A DNA stretch of 7,815 bases from an uncultured Lachnospiraceae bacterium (GTDB lineage: Bacteria > Bacillota > Clostridia > Lachnospirales > Lachnospiraceae), in NCBI GenBank assembly GCA_910585635.1, contig CAJUFE010000093.1, forward strand, positions 1-7,815. Reading direction: 5' to 3'. This document shows positions 1 through 4,562 of the stretch, piece after piece. The number at the start of each line of letters is the position of its first letter. The first letter of the stretch is position 1. The notes under the pieces are model-generated. The model ran no database searches and was not told the DNA's origin. It saw only the letters and a list, made by a program, of their open reading frames with translations. The translations under genes were made by a program, and so were the position numbers.

Positions 1-192
1 CTGGAAAAGCCGGATCTCAAGGTGCTGGACGTCCGCACCCAGGTATTTGTGGAGAACCTGCTGGACCGTTCAGTGAGGCTGGATATCCTGGCTACGGACA
101 GCACAGGTGCAAAACTGAATGTGGAGGTACAGCGCTCCGATAAAGGAGCCGCGAGAAAAAGAGCAAGATACAACAGCAGCATGATGGACGCT
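1..192 (+). pseudogene. Rpn-family PD-(D/E)XK nuclease/transposase fragment, 3' truncated
   Basis: The reading frame is open from base 1, so the 5' end lies outside the window. The 64 visible residues match the N-terminal core of the Rpn (recombination-promoting nuclease/putative transposase) family: VLDVRTQVFVENL, then VRLDILATD, then LNVEVQRSDKGAARKRARYNSSMMDA. The Asp of RLDIL and the ExQ of VEVQ fit the PD-(D/E)XK active-site pattern. Family members usually run to about 250-300 residues and continue after SMMDA with a long conserved section. Here the resemblance stops abruptly at about base 192, and the frame then runs into a hairpin and into the antisense of the next gene. The gene is therefore taken to be truncated or deleted. 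The same frame stays open to 597, but that stretch overlaps a well-supported minus-strand gene and looks non-coding. Family assignment is fairly firm; the broken state is inferred from loss of similarity. Confidence 0.65.
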
Positions 193-206
193 TTTGTGCT
201 TTTGGT

Positions 207-263
207 AAAAAATAGCTCCTTTTTGATAAGGATCAAGATATGGAGATCCTTATCGAAAAGGAG
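207..263 (-). terminator. Hairpin with T-tract, candidate terminator of the minus-strand genes
   Basis: Bases 216-234 and 245-263 form an inverted repeat of 19 bp with a single mismatch (a possible G-T pair) and a 10-base loop. Read on the minus strand the stem is followed by CTATTTTTTACC, giving a run of six T. It lies about 54 nt downstream of the stop codon at 317. This is the expected form of a Rho-independent terminator for the minus-strand aminotransferase. The stem is A/T-rich for a terminator, and on the plus strand it is followed only by TATTTATAT, so termination in that direction would be weaker. Confidence 0.55.
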
Positions 264-316
264 TATTTATATGGCAGTAGCTGACCGTTACCGTAGCGGC
301 TCCTTTTGCGCGGCCT

Positions 317-1444
317 TTAGGCTAACGCCGCCAAAAGCGCGTCACAGATTACATCCATATCCTCCATCCCATACCGCTGATCCACCGGGAGGGGCAGGAT
401 ATTTTCGGACAGCCGGTAACTCATGGTCTCTTCCTGCCCTTTTTGGAGCATCTCCGGCCATAGGGTGGGGATATAGATCTTCTTCTCCAGCAGCTTTTTT
501 CGGAGCCAGGGGCCGGAGGGAGCATCCTCACGATACCAGAAGGGGTAAGCGTAAGCACCGGGGACAAGGGGCAGCTCTAAGCGGTTCAAATCCTTAAGGC
601 GTTCATGGAGATGGCGGAAATTCTCACTCCTGCGCGCCATGACAAAGTCATAGTCGATCCCCCGCAGCAGGTTATGGGTGAGCCTTGACATCTGCTTGAC
701 GGGCTCCTCAGAGAAGAGGGCGTTGTTGCTGGCATAGTCGGCATAGTAGTCGGAAGCTCTGCCCTCAAAGCGGCCCAGCAGGAAGCCCATCCGCTGGTGG
801 GAGACATCTAAGGGGAGGGCATCATACAGAGACTGTAGACGCTGGTCCATAGTCTGGTGCGGCGCAGGATCAGATGTCAGGGCATTTCCTGCCGCCAGAT
901 CCTTTTCGGCTGCTGGAGCATTTCCGATCGCCAGGTCGGCTCCTATCGCCGCATCTCCCCCTACATCGAGATACGCTCCGTCCGGGACCCCTAGGAATTT
1001 CCGGCAGCTGTAGAGGGTGTCCACAGTCCTCTCCATCCCCCGAGCCCTTTGGGGCGTAAAGGGGGGCCGGAAAAAGGCCTGGGCGTTGTCCACGATCAGA
1101 CGTGGATACGCGTCTGCATATGCCTGGAGCTGGTCATCAGATAGAACGCCATAATAGTTCACTAGATAGAGCCATTCCCCCGCCTCAAGCCCTTGCGCCC
1201 TCTGGTCGTCCAGGACCGGCTGGAAGTGCTGATCCACCGGATAAAAGGCCCAGGGGATCTTTTCCTGTTCGCAGGCCTCCCATATGGTGTAGCAGCAGGG
1301 TGTGGGCAGGAGGATCTTTTTGATCTGCCGGTATCGGATCAGAAAGCGCAGAGCCGTCCGTGCGCTGTTCAGCGCCAGCAGATCTGGGTAGAGTTCCTTT
1401 CCGTGATAAGTGTCGAGCTCGATATAGCCGCCGTATTCTTTCAT
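317..1444 (-). CDS. Atypical DegT/DnrJ/EryC1-type PLP aminotransferase-like protein
   Basis: A 375-residue protein, probably a PLP-dependent aminotransferase-fold enzyme of the sugar (DegT/DnrJ/EryC1/StrS) group found in surface polysaccharide loci. Visible support: LNSARTAL near residues 26-33 (position of the usual SGT/NGT-AL phosphate-binding segment), IVDNAQAFF at 117-125 with Asp119 where the family has the Asp that contacts the pyridine nitrogen, and SCRKFLGVPDGAYL at 146-159 with Lys149 as candidate PLP lysine. The C-terminal part (KKIYIPTLWP, NILPLPVDQRYG) also looks like this family. The start at 1444 is chosen because GAGGAAAGGAAGG lies just upstream and the conserved part begins at MKEYGGYIELD. 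The frame also stays open to an ATG at 1669, which would add 75 residues encoded by tandem repeats; I judge that extension non-coding. A 12-residue duplication sits at about residues 164-190. The sequence is more divergent than the VioA-like paralogue in this window, and the substrate is unknown. Confidence 0.8.
   Translation of the reverse strand: MKEYGGYIELDTYHGKELYPDLLALNSARTALRFLIRYRQIKKILLPTPCCYTIWEACEQEKIPWAFYPVDQHFQPVLDDQRAQGLEAGEWLYLVNYYGVLSDDQLQAYADAYPRLIVDNAQAFFRPPFTPQRARGMERTVDTLYSCRKFLGVPDGAYLDVGGDAAIGADLAIGNAPAAEKDLAAGNALTSDPAPHQTMDQRLQSLYDALPLDVSHQRMGFLLGRFEGRASDYYADYASNNALFSEEPVKQMSRLTHNLLRGIDYDFVMARRSENFRHLHERLKDLNRLELPLVPGAYAYPFWYREDAPSGPWLRKKLLEKKIYIPTLWPEMLQKGQEETMSYRLSENILPLPVDQRYGMEDMDVICDALLAALA
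875..955 (-). repeat. 12-residue in-frame duplication inside the aminotransferase
   Basis: Two copies of a 36-bp unit lie at about 882-917 and 918-953. On the plus strand both begin GCATTTCC and continue with closely matching CGCCAG(A/G)TC. In the protein they give GADLAIGNAP and EKDLAAGNAL, an Ala/Gly-rich insert just after the candidate PLP-lysine segment. From memory of the family, this stretch is shorter in typical members, so it looks like a recent tandem duplication placed in a surface loop. Function of the insert is unknown. Confidence 0.6.
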
Positions 1445-1449
1445 GTGTT

Positions 1450-1461
1450 CCTTCCTTTCCT
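1450..1461 (-). promoter_or_regulatory. Ribosome binding site of the atypical aminotransferase
   Basis: On the minus strand GAGGAAAGGAAGG ends five bases before the ATG at 1444. This purine-rich tract is the reason to prefer the start at 1444 over the ATG at 1669, which has no comparable site upstream. Confidence 0.65.
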
Positions 1462-1463
1462 CA

Positions 1464-1661
1464 GGTTTCCTGCCGTGGCTGTCCAGACCCCCTGTTGCAG
1501 TGGACCAGATCATCTGCCGCGGCCGTCCAGATCCTTTGTCGCAGCAGATCCGATCCTCTGTCGCAGTAGCCCGGATCATCTGCCACAGCCGTCCAGATCC
1601 TCTGTCGCAACAGATCCGATCCTCTGCCATAGCAGACCAGGATATCTGGACGGCCATCGCC
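1464..1661. repeat. 22-bp tandem repeat array (minisatellite) between two minus-strand genes
   Basis: Units start at 1464, 1486, 1508, 1530, 1552, 1574, 1596, 1618 and 1640, an exact 22-base period. The core units begin GATCCTCTGTCGCAG or a close variant; the outermost units (1464 and 1640) are degenerate. Six successive units (1508-1618) start with GATC. There is a higher-order period of 66 bp: unit 1508 differs from 1574 at two bases and unit 1530 from 1596 at two bases, so a three-unit block was duplicated. The array fills nearly the whole gap between the WbqC stop (1666) and the aminotransferase ribosome binding site. There are no unique spacers, so it is not CRISPR. It has few stop codons in any frame, which explains the long open frames through it on both strands. 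Confidence 0.9.
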
Positions 1662-1665
1662 TGTC

Positions 1666-2391
1666 TCATACCAGCCGGTATCGCTTAAGCATCTTCCGGA
1701 CATCCTCCCGTTTATTGTTCATGATCACATCGATGATCGAAAGGTTCGGGATAAAGGGCGTACGCTGCTGGGGGTATTCCATGTCATCCATCTGGATGAA
1801 CTTCAGATCGATCCCGTTCTCCGCAAAATAGGCCTTGTCATAGAGGGCCTGGCCATTGATGGCATTGACAAAGTGGGTCTCTTTTAGATAATGGCAGAAA
1901 TAGATGACCCGCTCCACCCGCTCTGCATCGGCAAAGGTGCGCTGGAACGTCTCATCCTGTATGTCCCCCACCTGGAGGAAGCGGGCCTGGATCCCCAGGT
2001 ACTGGGCCAGCCTGCGGTTAGCGTTGATATTAAAGGCGGCCACATTCTCATCCTCGAACCGGAGGATCTCTTCGATCACCGAGTAGGCTTCTTCGAAGTT
2101 CACCGCCTTGTTGTAATGGAGGCACAGCGTATGCTCCAGCCGTTTACAGTCAGTGCGCAGGCTGCGGTAATAGCGCTGGTCGATGTTCTTTTTATAGTCG
2201 TCCTTCTGGACCACAAATGAGAAAAAATGCGGGACATTATCCCCTGACTTGACCAATAACCGGTTCCGGTTGACCCATCCATCCTTCATGTACTGGAGCT
2301 TCTCGCAGAACAGATACGTATCCACACAGTCCATCAGCTGAAAATAGCCCAGATAAGGGAACAGATATGGCTGCATCGCAGCTAGGCTCAT
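1666..2391 (-). CDS. WbqC-family protein (surface polysaccharide biosynthesis)
   Basis: A 241-residue protein of the WbqC-like family (Pfam WbqC), named after a gene of an O-antigen cluster. The diagnostic N-terminal motif AAMQPYLFPYLGYFQLM is present at residues 4-20, followed by family-like segments: DTYLFCEKLQYMKDGWVNRNR, a central AAFNINANRRLAQYLGI, and the C-terminal FIPNLSIIDVIMNN. There is no signal peptide or membrane span, so the protein is probably cytoplasmic, and the length is normal for the family. Its exact reaction is not established by this sequence; a role in modifying an amino sugar is a reasonable but unproven idea. The start at 2391 (ATG) is preferred because AGAGAGG lies seven bases upstream; a GTG at 2397 would leave only one base of spacing. 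The stop codon at 1666-1668 overlaps an ATG at 1667-1669 (ATGA). The gene lies upstream of the atypical aminotransferase, probably in one transcript. Confidence 0.88.
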   Translation of the reverse strand: MSLAAMQPYLFPYLGYFQLMDCVDTYLFCEKLQYMKDGWVNRNRLLVKSGDNVPHFFSFVVQKDDYKKNIDQRYYRSLRTDCKRLEHTLCLHYNKAVNFEEAYSVIEEILRFEDENVAAFNINANRRLAQYLGIQARFLQVGDIQDETFQRTFADAERVERVIYFCHYLKETHFVNAINGQALYDKAYFAENGIDLKFIQMDDMEYPQQRTPFIPNLSIIDVIMNNKREDVRKMLKRYRLV

Positions 2392-2398
2392 GCTCACA

Positions 2399-2405
2399 CC
2401 TCTCT
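2399..2405 (-). promoter_or_regulatory. Ribosome binding site deciding the WbqC start
   Basis: AGAGAGG on the minus strand lies seven bases before the ATG at 2391 and one base before the GTG at 2397. The spacing favours the ATG. Confidence 0.6.
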
Positions 2406-2431
2406 TCCAGGTTTAAAGATAAGGTCCCCCC

Positions 2432-2472
2432 GCCGGCCTGGCGCTGTATCTGTACAGGCACACCAGGCTGGC
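2432..2472 (-). promoter_or_regulatory. Nested stem-loop in the WbqC leader
   Basis: Bases 2432-2441 (GCCGGCCTGG) pair with 2463-2472 (CCAGGCTGGC) as a 10-bp stem with one wobble-type position. Inside it CTGTA (2444-2448) pairs with TACAG (2453-2457) around a four-base loop. The structure lies about 40 nt upstream of the WbqC start on the minus strand. No T-run follows it in that direction, so it is not a plain terminator. It could be a leader regulatory element or a processing or stability hairpin. The pairing is seen directly; the role is inferred. Confidence 0.5.
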
Positions 2473-2477
2473 AGAGA

Positions 2478-2530
2478 AACCTTTCTATAAACTAAGTCTT
2501 TATACGTCTTTGCAGTTTTCGGTATGACCG
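2478..2530 (-). promoter_or_regulatory. A/T-rich stretch, possible promoter of the WbqC gene
   Basis: Within an otherwise GC-rich gap this stretch contains, on the minus strand, TATAAA (2499-2504) and TTTATA (2486-2491), either of which could be a -10 element. No good -35 hexamer is seen at 16-18 bp. If real, the stem-loop at 2432-2472 would be near the start of the transcript. This is a weak call based on composition and partial matches. Confidence 0.25.
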
Positions 2531-2568
2531 TCATCTTCTCCAATATGGCGGACACGCTGTCCTGCCAA

Positions 2569-2620
2569 ATGCGCCCGCCAGGCTGTTCTGTGTGGTGGTG
2601 CGTCTGCTGACTGGGCGCAT
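2569..2620. other. Inverted repeat just downstream of the L,D-transpeptidase gene
   Basis: ATGCGCCC (2569-2576) pairs with GGGCGCAT (2613-2620), an exact 8-bp inverted repeat with a 36-base loop. It begins 12 bases after the L,D-transpeptidase stop on the minus strand. No T-run follows on either strand, so termination would have to be inefficient or Rho-assisted. It may instead be an mRNA 3' stability structure. Apart from this, the WbqC leader hairpin and the A/T-rich stretch, I see nothing in the 2400-2631 gap. Confidence 0.3.
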
Positions 2621-2631
2621 GGAGATCTGAT

Positions 2632-4191
2632 CTAGTAGGTAGCTCCCGCGGAGGCATCCTCCTGGCCTGCCGGGACGGCGGCCTCCGGATCGTTGGTCAC
2701 AGGCGTCACAGCCTGCGCGGCGGCCTGCATAGCGGCGATCGCTTCCGGGACCGTAGGATCGGTAGGATCAAAGTTCTGGTCTACCGGGATCGTGGCATCC
2801 AGTACAGGCGCCTCGAATGGGCCGGGGATCGGAGAAGCATAGACCTCTACAGAGGTGCCTACCGGGCAGGTATCGTAGATCCACTTCATCTCGCCGGTCT
2901 TTAAGCGGGTGCAGCCGTGGGAACGTCCGATCCCCAGGTTATTATAAGTAGAAGCATCCAGCGTATACGGGTTCTGCTTGTTGAAGATCACGGAGTGGAT
3001 CATATAGCCATCCTTTAACCGCATCGCATACTGGGTGTATACATCGCCGATCATCAGCCTCCAGCGGTATTTCTCCGGGATGCGGAAAGTGCCGTAGGGC
3101 GTATCGTCTCCTGTGGTGGTCAGGAAGGAGACTACCGGGAGGATATAGCCGTTAGCTCCGTCCTGTGCATAGACGGTCAAGGTGTCGGTCTGCCGGTTGA
3201 TCCGCAGCATGTAGGGGCTGGCATCACCTAAGATGTTGCGCAGGTCGGATACCAGCATCCCATGATCGTCAAAGAAATACTTATAGCCGTCTATGTACTG
3301 CCAGCCGGTGACCGCCTGATCGTTCATGATATAATAGCGCTGGTTGTTCACCCAGGCCCAGCCGGTATAGGGCTGGCCGCTGCCGTCCTTATAGGTGGGG
3401 ACTGTGCCGGTGAACTGGATGCCGTCGGTGCCGGCCGGTGCGGATACACGATGGGCGGTGGGATATGTGAACTCCGTTCCCTTGGGGATCAGCGCCATGC
3501 GGAAGCTGATCATCCACTTCCCCTCAGCCATGGTACCGGAGGTCTCGCCGTTCTTCGCCCAGTCTAAGACCGTACCGTCGGATAAGGTAGACTGATAATA
3601 GACATCATAGCCATTGCTGATCACGCCGGCGATACGGACCTGCATGGCCTCGATCGCGGAGCCGTCGGTGAGGGCCTGTGTGCCGGTGCCGTTCATCACC
3701 CAGGGAGACCAGCCCGTCGTGCTGGAATAGGCACGGTAGATGATGTTCCCCAAGGTGTTCCGCAGGATCATCTGGATGGAATACCAGCCGTTCCCCAGAT
3801 TGTGGAGGGTATCGTCGCTGATAAAGGATGGGGTCCAGAAGCCATCTACCCGGAGGGCACTGGCGGCGATATAGGGGATCGAATCCCCATAGGCCTGGCT
3901 GTGAGCGTAGGCCATGCCATTCGCTTCCTCATCGGAAGTGAAGGTGAGCTGCTCCACAGGGGTCTTCTGCGGCTGGGAGCCGCCGGAGGGTCCGGTAGAG
4001 TCATCGGAGCTGCCGGCGTGGATGACCGTGTTGCCGTTTGAAGAGGTCTCGCCGGAAGAGGACGCGCCGTCGCTGAAGCCGGGACCTTGTGAATAGTCTA
4101 CTGTCTCATCTGCATATGCGGTCATCATCCCGGTAGCAGCCAGGGAAAGGGATAACAGCAGAGCTGCAGAATAACGCTTGAATCTGTGCAT
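2632..4191 (-). CDS. Exported L,D-transpeptidase (YkuD) with ChW and choline-binding-type repeats
   Basis: A 519-residue secreted wall enzyme that should cross-link peptidoglycan stems (3-3 type) or attach molecules to them through a catalytic cysteine. In order: signal peptide (basic MHRFKR, hydrophobic ALLLSLSLAA, cleavage after AYA near residue 27); Ser/Gly-rich linker to about 78; two clostridial hydrophobic-W (ChW) type repeats at about 150-189 (GWSPWVMNGTG, then AIEAMQVRI) and 194-238 (VLDWAKNGETSGT); two choline-binding/CW_binding-type repeats at about 275-312 (GWAWVNNQRYYIMND, GWQYIDGYKYFFDDHG); YkuD domain at about 326-451 with His399 (MIHSV) and the signature GRSHGCTRL holding Cys427; and a Pro/Ala/Glu-rich tail to 519. 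The start at 4191 is fixed by a perfect AGGAGG eight bases upstream and by the signal peptide. The frame is open 27 codons further, but that part is leader. The gene is divergent from the polysaccharide operon, which suggests linked wall and glycan assembly. Confidence 0.93.
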   Translation of the reverse strand: MHRFKRYSAALLLSLSLAATGMMTAYADETVDYSQGPGFSDGASSSGETSSNGNTVIHAGSSDDSTGPSGGSQPQKTPVEQLTFTSDEEANGMAYAHSQAYGDSIPYIAASALRVDGFWTPSFISDDTLHNLGNGWYSIQMILRNTLGNIIYRAYSSTTGWSPWVMNGTGTQALTDGSAIEAMQVRIAGVISNGYDVYYQSTLSDGTVLDWAKNGETSGTMAEGKWMISFRMALIPKGTEFTYPTAHRVSAPAGTDGIQFTGTVPTYKDGSGQPYTGWAWVNNQRYYIMNDQAVTGWQYIDGYKYFFDDHGMLVSDLRNILGDASPYMLRINRQTDTLTVYAQDGANGYILPVVSFLTTTGDDTPYGTFRIPEKYRWRLMIGDVYTQYAMRLKDGYMIHSVIFNKQNPYTLDASTYNNLGIGRSHGCTRLKTGEMKWIYDTCPVGTSVEVYASPIPGPFEAPVLDATIPVDQNFDPTDPTVPEAIAAMQAAAQAVTPVTNDPEAAVPAGQEDASAGATY

Positions 4192-4199
4192 AATGAATT

Positions 4200-4205
4200 C
4201 CTCCT
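4200..4205 (-). promoter_or_regulatory. Perfect Shine-Dalgarno site of the L,D-transpeptidase
   Basis: AGGAGG on the minus strand with an eight-base spacer to the ATG at 4191. It excludes the upstream in-frame ATG at 4272 as the likely start. Confidence 0.85.
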
Positions 4206-4212
4206 GATATTG

Positions 4213-4228
4213 CTGGGACAGATCCCAG
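4213..4228 (-). other. Short hairpin in the L,D-transpeptidase 5' leader
   Basis: CTGGGA (4213-4218) and TCCCAG (4223-4228) form a perfect 6-bp stem with a four-base loop, eight bases upstream of the Shine-Dalgarno site on the minus strand. It could affect ribosome access or mRNA stability. Only the pairing is seen; the function is inferred. Confidence 0.35.
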
Positions 4229-4311
4229 GATATTGTTATCCCGCCAAGGCCTGTCCGCGTGAGGGAGCCCATCCCGATCAGCTCCGGGAGCCGCCTGTAT
4301 GGCAGGTGATC

Positions 4312-4320
4312 ATGATATCA
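4312..4320 (-). promoter_or_regulatory. Possible extended -10 promoter for the L,D-transpeptidase
   Basis: On the minus strand the sequence reads TGATATCAT, a TG-N plus -10 like hexamer (TATCAT). No good -35 is seen 17 bp upstream (TAAATA). It would give a leader of about 115 nt. This is a weak call. Confidence 0.3.
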
Positions 4321-4417
4321 GTACTAATTTAAACTATTTAGCGGAAAAAAGCAAGAGAAGCTTTACTTTTAATCGGCGATATTGTAAAATCGTAAAGATC
4401 ATGACTGAAAAATGTAA

Positions 4418-4426
4418 TGATATGAT
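4418..4426 (+). promoter_or_regulatory. Candidate extended -10 promoter of the polysaccharide operon
   Basis: TGATATGAT on the plus strand matches the extended -10 pattern (TG-N-TATAAT) with one base off in the hexamer. The -35 region is poor (ATCATG at 17 bp), as is common for extended -10 promoters. The predicted transcription start would be near 4432, which is the first base or two of the long hairpin at 4431-4493. That coincidence supports both calls. The region between 4192 and 4417 holds no gene that I can support. Confidence 0.45.
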
Positions 4427-4430
4427 ACTA

Positions 4431-4493
4431 GGGTCAAAAGGCCAGCGATCCGATGCAAGCTTCCTTGCAAGAGGAGCATTGGCCTTGGGACCC
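4431..4493 (+). promoter_or_regulatory. Long imperfect hairpin leader RNA upstream of the VioA-like gene
   Basis: Nested pairs run from GGGTC (4431-4435) with GACCC (4489-4493), through AAGGCCA (4438-4444) with TGGCCTT (4480-4486) and TCC (4449-4451) with GGA (4473-4475), to TGCAAG (4454-4459) with CTTGCA (4464-4469) closed by a CTTC loop. The small internal loop GA opposite AGA could form sheared G-A pairs. The structure lies at the predicted 5' end of the transcript and about 70 nt before the ribosome binding site. I do not recognise it as a known riboswitch class. Its place ahead of a polysaccharide operon in a Clostridia-like genome makes a processive antitermination element (LoaP target or EAR-like) a reasonable guess, not shown by sequence here. 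Confidence 0.5.
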
Positions 4494-4549
4494 GCAAAAA
4501 CACGAAAGAGCAGCCTGACCGGGCGGAACTTGAGCGTTTTTAGGATAAA

Positions 4550-4555
4550 AGGAGG
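4550..4555 (+). promoter_or_regulatory. Shine-Dalgarno site fixing the VioA-like gene start
   Basis: AGGAGG lies seven bases before the ATG at 4563. The frame is open back to 4299, but the intervening 88 codons show no aminotransferase similarity and cover the promoter and hairpin. Confidence 0.85.
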
Positions 4556-4562
4556 GTCCAGA

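Noticed and set aside
193..597. Continuation of the Rpn reading frame on the plus strand
   Set aside because: Similarity to the family ends at about 192 and the rest lies antisense to the conserved end of the aminotransferase.
1464..1661. CRISPR array
   Set aside because: The 22-bp units are head to tail with no unique spacers and differ from each other by scattered substitutions; this is a tandem repeat.
1193..1831. 212-codon plus-strand open frame
   Set aside because: It is antisense to two well-supported genes and stays open only because the repeat array lacks stops in that frame.
2394..2657. 87-codon minus-strand open frame in the gap before WbqC
   Set aside because: It spans a leader hairpin, overlaps the end of the L,D-transpeptidase and the WbqC start, and has no recognisable motif or clear ribosome site.
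4192..4272. 27-codon N-terminal extension of the L,D-transpeptidase
   Set aside because: The signal peptide and a perfect AGGAGG both place the start at 4191; the extension would bury the signal peptide.
4431..4493. Known metabolite riboswitch
   Set aside because: I could not match the conserved bases of the common classes (TPP, SAM, c-di-GMP, preQ1, glycine) to this hairpin, so no class is claimed.
4299..4562. 88-codon N-terminal extension of the VioA-like enzyme
   Set aside because: It covers the predicted promoter and leader hairpin, shows no family similarity, and the start at 4563 has a strong Shine-Dalgarno site.
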